Shown here: one piece after another, positions 28,701-37,648 of the stretch
Position numbering within the stretch: position 1 is the first letter of the stretch
How the letters are laid out: each line of letters opens with the position of its first letter
From: Sphingobacterium detergens
GTDB lineage: Bacteria > Bacteroidota > Bacteroidia > Sphingobacteriales > Sphingobacteriaceae
Direction of reading: 5' to 3'
Length of the DNA stretch: 64,000 bases
Assembly (NCBI RefSeq): GCF_003610355.1
Contig: NZ_RAPY01000001.1
Coordinates: 1,302,001-1,366,000 of the forward strand
Program-made: the position numbers and the translations under genes
The notes under the pieces: model-generated
What the model saw: the letters and a program-made list of their open reading frames with translations, nothing else
Database searches by the model: none
What the model was told of the DNA's origin: nothing

Positions 28701-29282
28701 AAAGAGGCCTTTGATGAGATGAATGAGCGTTATGACTTTATCAATAAGGAAAAAGCAGATCTGATCGAAGCAAAAGGCTCATTAATGGCAACAATCAAAG
28801 AAATAGATGATACGGCTAAGGTGCAGTTTATGTTTACCTTCAATGCTGTACGGGACAATTTTGTTAAAGTATTCCGTTCGTTATTCAATGAAGAAGACAG
28901 CTGTGATCTCGTTTTGACTGATCCAAGCAACCCATTGGATTCGGATATTGATATCGTTGCTCAACCAAAAGGAAAACGCCCATTATCCATCAACCAGCTA
29001 TCAGGTGGTGAGAAAACCTTGACCTCTACGGCATTGTTATTTTCCTTGTATCTGTCAAAGCCGGCACCTTTCTGTATTTTTGATGAGGTGGACGCTCCAC
29101 TGGATGATACCAATATTGATAAATTCAACAATATCATTCGTGATTTTTCCAAAAACTCACAGTTTATTGTTGTATCCCACAATAAGAAAACAATCGCAAG
29201 TACAGATATTATCTATGGCGTGACCATGGTTGAACAAGGTGTATCGCGTGTAGTTGCAGTAGATTTAAGAGAAGTAGCTTAA
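25740..29282 (+). CDS. smc: Chromosome segregation ATPase SMC
   Basis: The 1180 residues match a full-length SMC. Walker A [20 protein letters not shown] is near residue 31. Coiled coils run about 170-495, and the hinge spans about 500-650 ([32 protein letters not shown]). A returning coiled coil covers about 680-1020. The ABC signature [15 protein letters not shown] is near 1089 and Walker B [15 protein letters not shown] near 1113. It compacts and helps segregate chromosomes with ScpA/ScpB, which are not in this window. A strong terminator follows. Confidence 0.97.
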   Translation: [1180 protein letters not shown]

Positions 29283-29306
29283 CGTTATTTTATTTAAAAG
29301 AATAGG

Positions 29307-29338
29307 AAAGCCCTACAAGCAAATTGTAGGGCTTTTTT
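29307..29338 (+). terminator. Intrinsic terminator after smc
   Basis: The stem AAAGCCCTACAA/TTGTAGGGCTTT with a GCAAA loop is followed by T6. Confidence 0.9.
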
Positions 29339-29452
29339 ATGCCTAATCATATTCCCGCATTTAAATTAGACTTTTTGAGTAACCTGAATAAGTAAATATT
29401 AGGATAAATGAACTTTATTTTTTAATTTCTAACAATTATCAACGATTAAATT

Positions 29453-29815
29453 ATGAAATTATTAGCTGCGCTATTGATCTGCGCAATCTTACAGTCTTGC
29501 CAGGTAAACAACCTAGGCAAAAAAGATAAACACACATTGTATATCAATACAGTGGTCCCAGCACATAAATTCTTAAAGATTTCAACAGAGAACGCGAGCA
29601 CATTTTCTATCGATGCCGTCAATAAATCGAGCAATACGATAGCGTTAGCGACTGACACCAGTGAAATCATCATGAAAAAAGACAAAGAATATTCCCTTAA
29701 CATCGGTCAGAAAGGAAGTGTGTCCATCAAAAACCCTTCCGGGCAGGAAGTTGGCATAAAGCTGAAAGTCTACAATCACTCTTCGAAAATTATCCAGCAT
29801 ACGGATAACCTATAA
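29453..29815 (+). CDS. Small lipoprotein, unknown
   Basis: The 120-residue product begins MKLLAALLICAILQSCQVNN with a clear lipobox (LQSC, Cys 16). The mature part is beta-rich and hydrophilic: TLYINTVVPAHKFLKISTEN and ATDTSEIIMKKDKEYSLNIG. No named domain is recognised. It stands alone between smc and the repeat-bearing intergenic region and is presumably anchored in the envelope. Confidence 0.7.
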   Translation: MKLLAALLICAILQSCQVNNLGKKDKHTLYINTVVPAHKFLKISTENASTFSIDAVNKSSNTIALATDTSEIIMKKDKEYSLNIGQKGSVSIKNPSGQEVGIKLKVYNHSSKIIQHTDNL

Positions 29816-29905
29816 ACAGATAATCTATAATAGGCCCGACTTCTTATTTTTATTAGGGGCCATTTATTCTTCACTAAAAGACCATTCTGATTAATCAAAA
29901 AATAA

Positions 29906-29968
29906 AAAGCTCAGAGTGGGGAACCCTGAGCTTTCGTTAGCCATATATTAACCTATTTTATGAAAAGT
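29906..29968 (-). other. Element A: box plus terminator-like hairpin (candidate small RNA 3' end)
   Basis: On the plus strand a hairpin (AAAGCTCAG/CTGAGCTTT, 29906-29934) is followed by ATTAACCTATTTTATGAAAA (29947-29966). Read on the minus strand, the box comes first and the hairpin is followed by a T-rich run, the layout of a small RNA with an intrinsic terminator. The same arrangement recurs in element B. No clear promoter was found for it. On the plus strand the box looks like a leader ending in an ATG codon. Confidence 0.35.
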
Positions 29969-30153
29969 ATTTGAAATTAAAACGACGCTTGTCTCCATTA
30001 ATTATATGATCACCATTTCTTTAACATTTTTTAACATTTAAATAATAACTCTCTTATCCTCCCTATTTTTAGGAGAGCGCACGAACCAAAGTCGTTCGTC
30101 TGAGGCTCAGGCGGGATATTCGAAAACAATACACGCCCCTCAGCCTTGTATAA

Positions 30154-30408
30154 TTATGGGGAACTGCGAGTCGAAGACGTTTGCTGGAAAGCAAATTGAA
30201 TACCTGAAAACGATTCAACAATATACGATCTTACACTATAGTATATTTGTGCCAGATGCAAGTTAAAGTCTTTCCCCAAAGAACTAATTTGGATAGCTAA
30301 AAACGATTCAACAATATACGATCTTACACTATAATATATTTGCGCCAGATGCAAGTTAAAGTCTTTCCCCAAAGAACTAATTTGGACACCTGAAAAACTT
30401 TGCTGCAT
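30154..30408 (-). other. Open frame over the 93-bp repeat encoding 31-residue peptide repeats
   Basis: An 84-codon frame starts at ATG 30408, directly after the T run of element B on the minus strand. Because 93 = 3 x 31, the tandem repeat gives two near-identical 31-residue units (ISSLGKDFNLHLAQIYYSVR followed by SYIVES) and the start of a third. There is no signal peptide and no recognised domain. It could be a repeat peptide, but an open frame created by repeat duplication is at least as likely. Confidence 0.25.
30207..30386. repeat. 93-bp tandem direct repeat, two copies
   Basis: Copy 1 starts at 30207 and copy 2 at 30300, with only a few differences over about 87 bp, plus a partial third edge near 30193-30206. 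Each copy contains a perfect -7-like TATATTTG (30242-30249 and 30335-30342) and a short inverted repeat CCAAA/TTTGG at its end. The period keeps the reading frame on both strands. Confidence 0.9.
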
Positions 30409-30419
30409 AAAAACAAAAA

Positions 30420-30480
30420 AGCCCGAAGTTGAGAACTCCGGGCTAACCTAACCAATTATTAACCTAAATTTATGAAAAGT
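30420..30480 (-). other. Element B: box plus terminator-like hairpin (candidate small RNA 3' end)
   Basis: The hairpin AGCCCGAAGT/ACTCCGGGCT (30420-30444, one mismatch) is followed on the plus strand by ATTAACCTAAATTTATGAAA (30458-30477). On the minus strand the order is box, hairpin, T run (TTTTTTGTTTTT), like element A. Both elements are also flanked at their far side by an AACATTTTTTAAC-like stretch, so A and B look like diverged copies of one unit. Confidence 0.4.
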
Positions 30481-30638
30481 CCAATTCTTAAGCAAAGCAT
30501 CCTTTTACATTGCTTTTCCTTATAACGTTGGCTTTTGGATCAATATTACATGTGTTGGTCTGATTTATTTCAATTTTGACATTTTTTAACAATTCAATAA
30601 GTAACTTTAGGTGAACGAACTTGAAAAAACCAATTAAT

Positions 30639-31448
30639 ATGGCAGAATACGATTTAAAAGAGCTTGAAAAAATCCGTCAAAACAAAGATGTTCTTGACTA
30701 TTTAGAGCAACATGGGATTTTGGAAATCAAAAAATTTAACGATGTCTATGACTATGAAAAAGAGCTCTATGATCTACAGGTTACCTTGCTCAAATTACAA
30801 TATGATATCATTGAAAAGGGGAAACGTGTTGTCATTATATTCGAGGGAAGAGATGCCGCTGGAAAGGGAGGTACAATTGGTCGGGTGACCGAGCATTTAA
30901 ATCCCAAAAAGGTACGTGTTGTGGCATTACCGAAGCCAACTGTTGAGGAGAATGGTCAGTGGTACTTTCAACGCTATATCAAGCATCTACCCAATGCTGG
31001 TGAAATGGTCATTTTCGACCGTAGTTATTATAACCGTGCGGTGGTAGAGCCTGTATTTGATTTTTGCACGAAGGAGCAGCATGAATTATTTATGCAACAG
31101 GTACCGGAATTTGAAAAGCAATTGATTGATGATGGTATTATCCTAATCAAGCTGTTTCTGAGCATCAGTAAAGAAGAGCAGGCGGAGCGCTTAAAGGAGC
31201 GACAAGAAGATATCCTAAAGCACTGGAAGGTTGGGGTTTTGGATCAACAGGCACAGGAAAAATGGGATGTTTATACGGGTTATATTGAAAAACTCTTTAA
31301 AACGACCGCCACCAAAAAGTCGCCCTGGTTTGAAATCGACAAAGACAATAAAAAGAAAGCCCGCTTAGCAGCTTTTCGGATAATTATCAATGTAATTGCC
31401 GGAAACGAACAGGAGAAATTGGATTCTTTTGTGAACAAACACAATTAA
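30639..31448 (+). CDS. ppk2: Polyphosphate kinase 2 family protein
   Basis: The 269-residue product, from ATG 30639, has the PPK2 P-loop variant FEGRDAAGKGGTIGRV near residue 70, the Walker B-like MVIFDRSYYNRAVVEPV near 125, and the lid region ISKEEQAERLKERQED with DPLK replaced by DILKHWKVG. The single-domain size fits PPK2 enzymes that transfer phosphate between polyphosphate and nucleotides; direction and nucleotide preference cannot be told here. A TTG six codons upstream is in frame but less likely. It is transcribed alone. Confidence 0.92.
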   Translation: MAEYDLKELEKIRQNKDVLDYLEQHGILEIKKFNDVYDYEKELYDLQVTLLKLQYDIIEKGKRVVIIFEGRDAAGKGGTIGRVTEHLNPKKVRVVALPKPTVEENGQWYFQRYIKHLPNAGEMVIFDRSYYNRAVVEPVFDFCTKEQHELFMQQVPEFEKQLIDDGIILIKLFLSISKEEQAERLKERQEDILKHWKVGVLDQQAQEKWDVYTGYIEKLFKTTATKKSPWFEIDKDNKKKARLAAFRIIINVIAGNEQEKLDSFVNKHN

Positions 31449-31458
31449 AATGCGTCTA

Positions 31459-31498
31459 TAAAAAAGCCTTCAAAAAGACAATGTCTTTTTGAAGGCTT
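31459..31498 (-). terminator. Intrinsic terminator downstream of pckA
   Basis: A 17-bp inverted repeat (31464-31480 with 31482-31498) is followed on the minus strand by T6. It may also slow rightward transcription from ppk2. Confidence 0.85.
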
Positions 31499-31522
31499 AG
31501 CTCACTAATTAATGCGGTACTT

Positions 31523-33139
31523 TTAAACGAGTATTGTCGTAGCGATCCGAGGACCAGCCATCTGTACCGATGCTGGCATTGAATGATCAAATTTTTCGAA
31601 ATTTTCGATAAACAATTTTGCCAATCGTTTGGCTTGCATGTCGTAGGCTTCATTATTGTTCCATAATCCCCTAGCATCCAGAATCTGTTCGGGAACATAT
31701 TCGCCACAGCTGGTCGGATAATCCAATCCAAAGATCTCATGCTTATTAAATTGAGCCTCCAATAGTGATCCATCCATTGCAGCACGAATTAGGGCCCGTG
31801 TATAGTTCAGTTTAATACGCCTTCCGATACCATAAGGGCCAGCAATCCAACCTGTATTAACCAACCATACTTTGATCTTGGGATTTTGCTCCAGTTTGGC
31901 CCGCAGTAACGCAGCATACTTCGCTGGGTGCAAAGGTAAGAATGCTTGACCGAAACATGTTGAGAAGGCTGCAGTAGGTTCCTTCACCCCTACCTCGGTA
32001 CCGGCTACTTTTGCGGTATAACCACTCACAAAATGATAGACTGCCTGATCTACTGTTAACAATGAAATCGGAGGCAATACACCAAAGGCATCAGCAGTCA
32101 GAAAGAAAATATTTTCAGGGGCATGACCTATTCCTGTCATCTCAGCATTCTCCATGAAATCGATCGGATAGGAAACCCGCGTATTTTCGGTTTTACTGAT
32201 ATCGTCATAGTCTGGTCGATCAAACTCATCCAGAACAACATTCTCAAGCAAGGAACCAAAACGGATGGCATGGTAAATCTCAGGTTCTTTTTCTTCTGTA
32301 AGTCCCACGCATTTTGCATAACAACCACCTTCAAAGTTGAAAATCCCCTTCTCGCTCCAACCATGCTCGTCATCACCGATCAATTTTCTGTTTTTATCCG
32401 CCGATAGCGTTGTCTTACCCGTTCCGGAAAGTCCAAAGAATAAGGCTGTTTTACCATCTTTGGAGGTATTCGCCGAGCAGTGCATGGATAATACATTATG
32501 TTCATGCGGTAGAATAAAATTCAAGATGGAAAAGATGCTTTTCTTGATTTCACCTGTATATCCCGTTCCCGCAATCAACACCATCTTTTTTGTAAAATCA
32601 ATGGCTACAAAATTTTCGTTACGAATACCGTAGTGTTGCGGATCCTCGATAAGCAATGTCGGTGCAGCGAGTATTGACCATTGCGGTTGAACATCGATAT
32701 CACCCACAGATCTCAAAAACAGGTTGTTGGCAAAAATACTCTGATAAGCTGTCTCTGTGATAACACGAATGGATAATTGATATGCTGGGTCCGCCCCTGC
32801 CGCACAATCCCGAACATAAATTGTTCTGTTACTCAAATGTGCAGCAACCTTTGAAAATAATGCATCAAAATTGGCCGAGGTCATCGGCTGATTGATTTCC
32901 CCCCACCATACAGCATCCTTAGTCAAGGAATCCTCAACCAAAAAGCGGTCTTTGGGGGATCTTCCAGTAAATTTTCCTGTATCAGCGGCTAATGCTCCAG
33001 TGTCAGACAGTCTTCCCTCTTGATTCGCTAAAGCATGTTCGACCAACTCTGAAACAGGTAATTGATAAAATACATTTCCTGTATAATCAATTTTCAAATA
33101 TTTCAAATCAGGCGCGTTTCCAATGTTACCCTTTTTCAT
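31523..33139 (-). CDS. pckA: Phosphoenolpyruvate carboxykinase (ATP)
   Basis: The 538-residue product, from ATG 33139, begins MKKGNIGNAPDLKYLKIDY. Diagnostic motifs are NEGRLSDTGALAADTGKFTG, RSPKDRFLVED, the P-loop FGLSGTGKTTLSADKNRKLI near residue 250, GDDEHGWSEKGIFNFEGGCY (metal binding) and ENVVLDEFDRPDYDD. It converts oxaloacetate to phosphoenolpyruvate with ATP at the start of gluconeogenesis. Nineteen further upstream codons are open but not typical. It is monocistronic. Confidence 0.97.
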   Translation of the reverse strand: MKKGNIGNAPDLKYLKIDYTGNVFYQLPVSELVEHALANQEGRLSDTGALAADTGKFTGRSPKDRFLVEDSLTKDAVWWGEINQPMTSANFDALFSKVAAHLSNRTIYVRDCAAGADPAYQLSIRVITETAYQSIFANNLFLRSVGDIDVQPQWSILAAPTLLIEDPQHYGIRNENFVAIDFTKKMVLIAGTGYTGEIKKSIFSILNFILPHEHNVLSMHCSANTSKDGKTALFFGLSGTGKTTLSADKNRKLIGDDEHGWSEKGIFNFEGGCYAKCVGLTEEKEPEIYHAIRFGSLLENVVLDEFDRPDYDDISKTENTRVSYPIDFMENAEMTGIGHAPENIFFLTADAFGVLPPISLLTVDQAVYHFVSGYTAKVAGTEVGVKEPTAAFSTCFGQAFLPLHPAKYAALLRAKLEQNPKIKVWLVNTGWIAGPYGIGRRIKLNYTRALIRAAMDGSLLEAQFNKHEIFGLDYPTSCGEYVPEQILDARGLWNNNEAYDMQAKRLAKLFIENFEKFDHSMPASVQMAGPRIATTILV

Positions 33140-33384
33140 ATTTTTTGTTTGTTTTAAAATGTGCCCAAAGTTAAAGGCAAATTTCGCTAAAAACAAAACT
33201 TAATTATCTAAAAATCAGGCTTATTGTATAAAAAACACAAAAACAACACGCTAGCTATCAGTGACTTATAAAGGTAAAATAAATTAAACTTTTTAGCATA
33301 TTTTTTTAGCATAATCCGTTCATGTACCGTCCATATAATTTATATTTTTCGTAAATTGTTCCAAGCTTTACAAATATTAATAAG

Positions 33385-34221
33385 ATGAAATTACATGCGA
33401 TAGAAACAGGCTTCTTTAAATTGGATGGGGGTGCCATGTTTGGAGTGGTTCCCAAAAGTATCTGGAATAAAACAAATCCGGCTGATTCCAACAATATGTG
33501 TACATGGGGCAATCGTTTACTCCTCGTGGAGGAAGGCAACAGATTGATGCTGGTGGACACAGGCCTTGGCGATAAACAAAACGAAAAATTCTTCAGTTAT
33601 TACTATTTACACGGTGATGCGACATTAGACAAATCGCTTAAAAATATTGGTTTTGACAGAAACGACATTACGGATGTTATCCTGACACATTTGCATTTTG
33701 ACCATTGTGGTGGTGCCATTATCCGTGAAGGGGAAAAATTATCTCCTGCTTTTAAAAATGCAGATTTTTGGAGCAATAGTGACCATTGGGCCTGGGCTAC
33801 AGACCCCAATCCGAGAGAGAAAGCATCGTTTCTAAAAGAGAATATCCTTCCTATTCAAGAAAGCGGTCGATTGAAATTCGTTGAAGATAGCGAGGATCCC
33901 TTTGGCAAGGAGATCAGCATCCGCTATGCCAATGGCCATACTGAAGCGATGATGTTGCCACAGATTCGATATAAGGGAAAGACGGTGCTTTATATGGCAG
34001 ATCTCTTGCCCTCTGTCGGTCATATTCCGATCCCTTATGTTATGGGCTATGATGTGAGACCGCTTATCACAATGGAAGAGCGCAACAGCTACTGGAATGA
34101 AATCGTCGAAAACGAATATATTCTCTTCTTTGAGCATGATCCGATTAATGAATGCTGTACCTTACAACAAACGGAGAAAGGAATCCGGGTAAAGGATATC
34201 TTTAAATTAAGTGATATTTAG
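33385..34221 (+). CDS. Metallo-beta-lactamase-fold hydrolase
   Basis: The 278-residue product has the zinc motif ILTHLHFDHCGGAI (HxHxDH near residue 103), the later His in YANGHTEAMMLPQI, Asp in LYMADLLPSVGHI and a final His in ILFFEHDPIN. No signal peptide is seen. The overall pattern resembles the lactonase/YtnP-like branch of the MBL-fold superfamily, but the substrate cannot be assigned. It is separated from its convergent neighbour by a strong bidirectional terminator. Confidence 0.88.
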   Translation: MKLHAIETGFFKLDGGAMFGVVPKSIWNKTNPADSNNMCTWGNRLLLVEEGNRLMLVDTGLGDKQNEKFFSYYYLHGDATLDKSLKNIGFDRNDITDVILTHLHFDHCGGAIIREGEKLSPAFKNADFWSNSDHWAWATDPNPREKASFLKENILPIQESGRLKFVEDSEDPFGKEISIRYANGHTEAMMLPQIRYKGKTVLYMADLLPSVGHIPIPYVMGYDVRPLITMEERNSYWNEIVENEYILFFEHDPINECCTLQQTEKGIRVKDIFKLSDI

Positions 34222-34268
34222 GAAAACCTCGATTCGCTTATGAAATGATCTTGTTTCCCGATGGAAAT

Positions 34269-34311
34269 ATCATAAGAAAGGGGATGTCAAAAACATCCCC
34301 TTTCTTATGAT
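34269..34311. terminator. Bidirectional terminator with a 19-bp perfect stem
   Basis: 34269-34287 pairs perfectly with 34293-34311 around a 5-nt loop. It lies between convergent genes. The T runs are short, but the stem is GC-rich in its upper half. Confidence 0.75.
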
Positions 34312-34328
34312 AGTATAAATTGAAATCG

Positions 34329-35201
34329 TTAGAATCTAAATCCCAAGGCCCAATAGTTTTCAAAAAACCAGATCTGTTGTGTGGCTTTGTCGACGCCTCT
34401 TCTACCCGTTGTGCGGATATTGTACAAATCTGTCCAACCTGTTTTAAAGTTTCCTTGTAAATAAAGTCCTTTATAAAAACGGTAGTGTAAGCCAACTTTT
34501 GCAGAAGCACCATATCCGGCGATATTCCAGAAGTGATTGGCGCCCTCGCCAAAAAGGCGGACATCAGATCGTGGTATCAAAAGTCCTACATCTACACCAG
34601 ACTCCATGGTGAGCACCTGTTGACCTTTGCGGTTGTTGATGATATCATCGTATCGCTCCAACCCTACTGAGGCAAAATTGTAGCCATCTGTATGTTCAAA
34701 AGTCAACATCGCAGAATCCACGGTTATCTTTTCGCCATTATATTGTCCCGCACGATTTCCGGTCGGTATGCCAGGGGTTGAGATTTCATCACCAATATAA
34801 CCTGTGATCTTAACCTGTTGTGGAATATCCACAACATATTTCATATGATCCCAGCCTAAGGAAATAGAGTAATTGTCTTTGATGTAGTAACCGAAATGTA
34901 GATTAAATTGTGGAATAGTCAAACGACTCGGGTCAAAATAAGTCGATCCAAATTTCGTCGGGCGATCACCCGCTTTTACATCATGGAGGATGAAATCATA
35001 ATTTGGACCTGTAAAATGTATATCAGATTTTGCGTAAGAAGAAAAGTTATACCCCCAAAAAAAGAAAAACTTCCCTTTATTACTTTCTGTCCTTAAATTC
35101 CTTGGTTTAAAAATGCTTTTTCCTATTTCTGGATTTTCCTGTGCAAATAAACTCGAAACACTTAATGCAAGTGCTCCAATCGTCAAAAATATTTTTCTCA
35201 T
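34329..35201 (-). CDS. Outer-membrane beta-barrel-like protein
   Basis: The 290-residue product, from ATG 35201, begins with the signal peptide MRKIFLTIGALALSVSSLFA. The mature part alternates aromatic and polar residues as in small porin-like barrels (FFFFWGYNFSSYAKSDIHF, LHFGYYIKDNYSISLGWDHM) and ends in a terminal Phe (YWALGFRF), the outer-membrane insertion signature. A promoter at 35223-35254 supports this start over the upstream ATG at 35237. The role is unknown. Confidence 0.78.
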   Translation of the reverse strand: MRKIFLTIGALALSVSSLFAQENPEIGKSIFKPRNLRTESNKGKFFFFWGYNFSSYAKSDIHFTGPNYDFILHDVKAGDRPTKFGSTYFDPSRLTIPQFNLHFGYYIKDNYSISLGWDHMKYVVDIPQQVKITGYIGDEISTPGIPTGNRAGQYNGEKITVDSAMLTFEHTDGYNFASVGLERYDDIINNRKGQQVLTMESGVDVGLLIPRSDVRLFGEGANHFWNIAGYGASAKVGLHYRFYKGLYLQGNFKTGWTDLYNIRTTGRRGVDKATQQIWFFENYWALGFRF

Positions 35202-35222
35202 ATCGGCGCTAAAAACGTTGGG

Positions 35223-35254
35223 CAAAAGTACCCTCATTCTATTTTATAACCAAA
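35223..35254 (-). promoter_or_regulatory. Promoter of the outer-membrane protein gene
   Basis: On the minus strand TTTG (35254-35251), 20 nt, then TACTTTTG (35230-35223). The predicted start near 35218 gives a 17-nt leader to the ATG at 35201. Confidence 0.55.
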
Positions 35255-35322
35255 TAAATTATATGGAAATTAGGAAAATATGACGAAGATCACAGAAATG
35301 TTTTCCAACTAGGAGCTTGCAT

Positions 35323-35357
35323 AAAAAAAGCTGCTTTCGGATGAAAGCAGCTTTTTA
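35323..35357 (-). terminator. Intrinsic terminator downstream of acn
   Basis: The stem AAAAAGCTGCTTTC/GAAAGCAGCTTTTT with a GGAT-type loop follows the acn stop. It has T-rich arms on both strands. Confidence 0.88.
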
Positions 35358-35380
35358 AACTAAATTTTTATAGAATCAAT

Positions 35381-37648
35381 TTATTTCGCTTGATTCTTAC
35401 GGATGATATTTAAAGCACCACCGGCTTTAAACCATTCGATCTGTTGTGCATTGTAAGTGTGGTTTGCCAAGATTTCCTCTTGCGTTCCATCTGCATGGTG
35501 CAAGACAAGAGTCAATGGTTTGCCGGGAGCAAACTCCGTCAAGCCAAGGATATCAATTGTATCATTTTCTTGGATTTTGTTATAGTCGTCTTTGTTCGCA
35601 AAAGTTAAGCCCAACATACCTTGTTTTTTCAGGTTTGTCTCGTGGATACGGGCAAAAGATTTAACCAATACTGCGCGAACACCCAAATGACGAGGTTCCA
35701 TCGCTGCATGCTCACGCGAAGACCCTTCACCATAGTTCTCATCCCCTACCACAATTGATCCGATGTTATGTGCTTTATAGTCACGTTGCGTTGCCGGAAC
35801 AGGACCATATTCACCTGTCAATTGATTCTTCACATTATCGGTTTTCTCGTTGAAAAAGTTAACCGCACCGATCAGCATATTATTGGAGATATTATCTAAG
35901 TGACCACGGTATTTCAACCAAGGACCAGCCATAGAAATATGATCCGTCGTACATTTACCTTTTGCTTTGATCAATAATTTCAAACCTTTTAAGTCTGTAC
36001 CTTCCCAAGCCACAAAAGGTTCCAACAATTGGAGACGATCTGATGTCGGTGCTACATCGACAACAATAGCACTACCATCCGCTGCAGGGGCTTGATATCC
36101 CGGATCATCAACAGCAAATCCTTTTGTTGGTAATTCATCACCCACAGGAGGATCCAACTTCACCTGCTCACCTTTATTGTTCGTTAATGTATCCGTAACA
36201 GGATTAAAGCCCAAATCACCGGAGATTGCAATCGCAGCAACCAATTCTGGCGAAGCAACAAATGCATAGGTATTTGGATTTCCATCCGCACGTTTTGCAA
36301 AGTTACGGTTGAACGAGTGAACAATCGTATTTTTCTCTTGTTTGTCCGCACCCACACGATCCCACATACCGATACATGGACCACAAGCATTGGTGAATAT
36401 CGTTGCGTTAAGATCTTCGAATGTTTTTAATAAACCATCGCGATCTGCAGTAAAACGAACCTGCTCAGAACCCGGGTTGATACCAAATTCAGCTTTGGTG
36501 ATCAATCCTTTATCAACAGCTTGTTTGGCAATAGAAGCGGCGCGCGACAAATCCTCATATGAAGAATTTGTACAAGATCCGATCAATCCCCACTCCACTT
36601 TCAAAGGCCAGCCATTCTTATCAGCCTCTTCACGCATGCGTGACACTGGTGTATATAAATCTGGCGTAAATGGACCGTTCAATGAAGGTTCCAGTTCCGA
36701 AAGATTAATTTCGATCAATTGATCAAAATATTGCTCCGGATTAGCATAAACTTCAGCATCGGCGGTCAAGTGTTGTTTGATGGCATTGGCAGCATCCGCT
36801 ACTTCAGCACGGCCTGTCGCACGAAGGTAACGCTCCATGGATTCATCGTAACCAAATGTAGAGGTCGTAGCACCAATTTCAGCACCCATATTACAGATTG
36901 TACCTTTACCTGTACAAGATAGAGATTCTGCACCATCACCAAAATATTCAACGATAGCTCCAGTTCCCCCTTTTACAGTTAAGATACCTGCAACTTTTAA
37001 GATCACGTCTTTTGCAGCAGCCCAACCACTCAATTTACCGGTTAATTTAACACCGATCAATTTTGGGAATTTAAGCTCCCAAGGTAAACCCGCCATCACA
37101 TCACAGGCATCAGCACCACCTACACCGATGGCAACCATACCTAGACCGCCGGCATTTACAGTATGCGAATCCGTACCGATCATCATACCACCTGGGAATG
37201 CATAGTTTTCCAATACAACCTGGTGGATAATACCTGCTCCCGGTTTCCAGAAACCTATACCATATTTATTTGAAACAGAGCTCAAGAAGTTAAATACTTC
37301 TGAACTTTCGTTTTTAGCACGAGCTAAATCTTTATCTGCACCTTCTTTCGCCTGGATCAAGTGATCACAGTGAACGGTAGAAGGAACTGCTACCTTTGGA
37401 CGTCCAGCCTGCATAAATTGCAATAAAGCCATTTGTGCAGTTGCATCTTGCATCGCTACACGATCAGGAGCAAAATCAACGTAAGAAACGCCGCGCTTGT
37501 AATCCTCTATCGCATTACTATCCCAAAGGTGGGCATATAAAATTTTTTCAGATAAAGTCAAAGGTTTGTTAACCACCTGACGAGCCGCAGCAATGCGCTC
37601 ATCATAACGGCTATATACCTTTTTAATCATATCTACATCAAAAGCCAT
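35381..37648 (-). CDS. acn: Aconitate hydratase (mitochondrial-type aconitase)
   Basis: The 755-residue product has the substrate motif [40 protein letters not shown], and the three iron-sulfur Cys in [10 protein letters not shown] and [13 protein letters not shown]. The swivel domain has [19 protein letters not shown]. Length and motif spacing match mitochondrial-type aconitase rather than AcnB. It interconverts citrate and isocitrate. It lies about 50 nt after acnB on the same strand, so the two are probably cotranscribed. Confidence 0.95.
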   Translation of the reverse strand: MAFDVDMIKKVYSRYDERIAAARQVVNKPLTLSEKILYAHLWDSNAIEDYKRGVSYVDFAPDRVAMQDATAQMALLQFMQAGRPKVAVPSTVHCDHLIQAKEGADKDLARAKNESSEVFNFLSSVSNKYGIGFWKPGAGIIHQVVLENYAFPGGMMIGTDSHTVNAGGLGMVAIGVGGADACDVMAGLPWELKFPKLIGVKLTGKLSGWAAAKDVILKVAGILTVKGGTGAIVEYFGDGAESLSCTGKGTICNMGAEIGATTSTFGYDESMERYLRATGRAEVADAANAIKQHLTADAEVYANPEQYFDQLIEINLSELEPSLNGPFTPDLYTPVSRMREEADKNGWPLKVEWGLIGSCTNSSYEDLSRAASIAKQAVDKGLITKAEFGINPGSEQVRFTADRDGLLKTFEDLNATIFTNACGPCIGMWDRVGADKQEKNTIVHSFNRNFAKRADGNPNTYAFVASPELVAAIAISGDLGFNPVTDTLTNNKGEQVKLDPPVGDELPTKGFAVDDPGYQAPAADGSAIVVDVAPTSDRLQLLEPFVAWEGTDLKGLKLLIKAKGKCTTDHISMAGPWLKYRGHLDNISNNMLIGAVNFFNEKTDNVKNQLTGEYGPVPATQRDYKAHNIGSIVVGDENYGEGSSREHAAMEPRHLGVRAVLVKSFARIHETNLKKQGMLGLTFANKDDYNKIQENDTIDILGLTEFAPGKPLTLVLHHADGTQEEILANHTYNAQQIEWFKAGGALNIIRKNQAK

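Larger units (their letters stand above)
29816..30620. other. 805-nt region without a confident gene; repeats and hairpins
   Basis: It contains, in order: hairpin element A (29906-29968), a poly-T/AACATT stretch (30020-30040), inverted repeats in the 30060-30110 GC-richer patch, a 93-bp tandem repeat (30207-30386), and hairpin element B (30420-30480). It ends in a second AACATT stretch before ppk2. A rightward promoter for ppk2 (TTTG 30575-30578, TAACTTTA 30602-30609) is possible but imperfect. Individual parts are listed separately. Confidence 0.6.

Noticed and set aside
30207..30386. Possible CRISPR-like repeats
   Set aside because: Only two copies, each about 87 bp and directly adjacent with no spacers, and no cas genes nearby.
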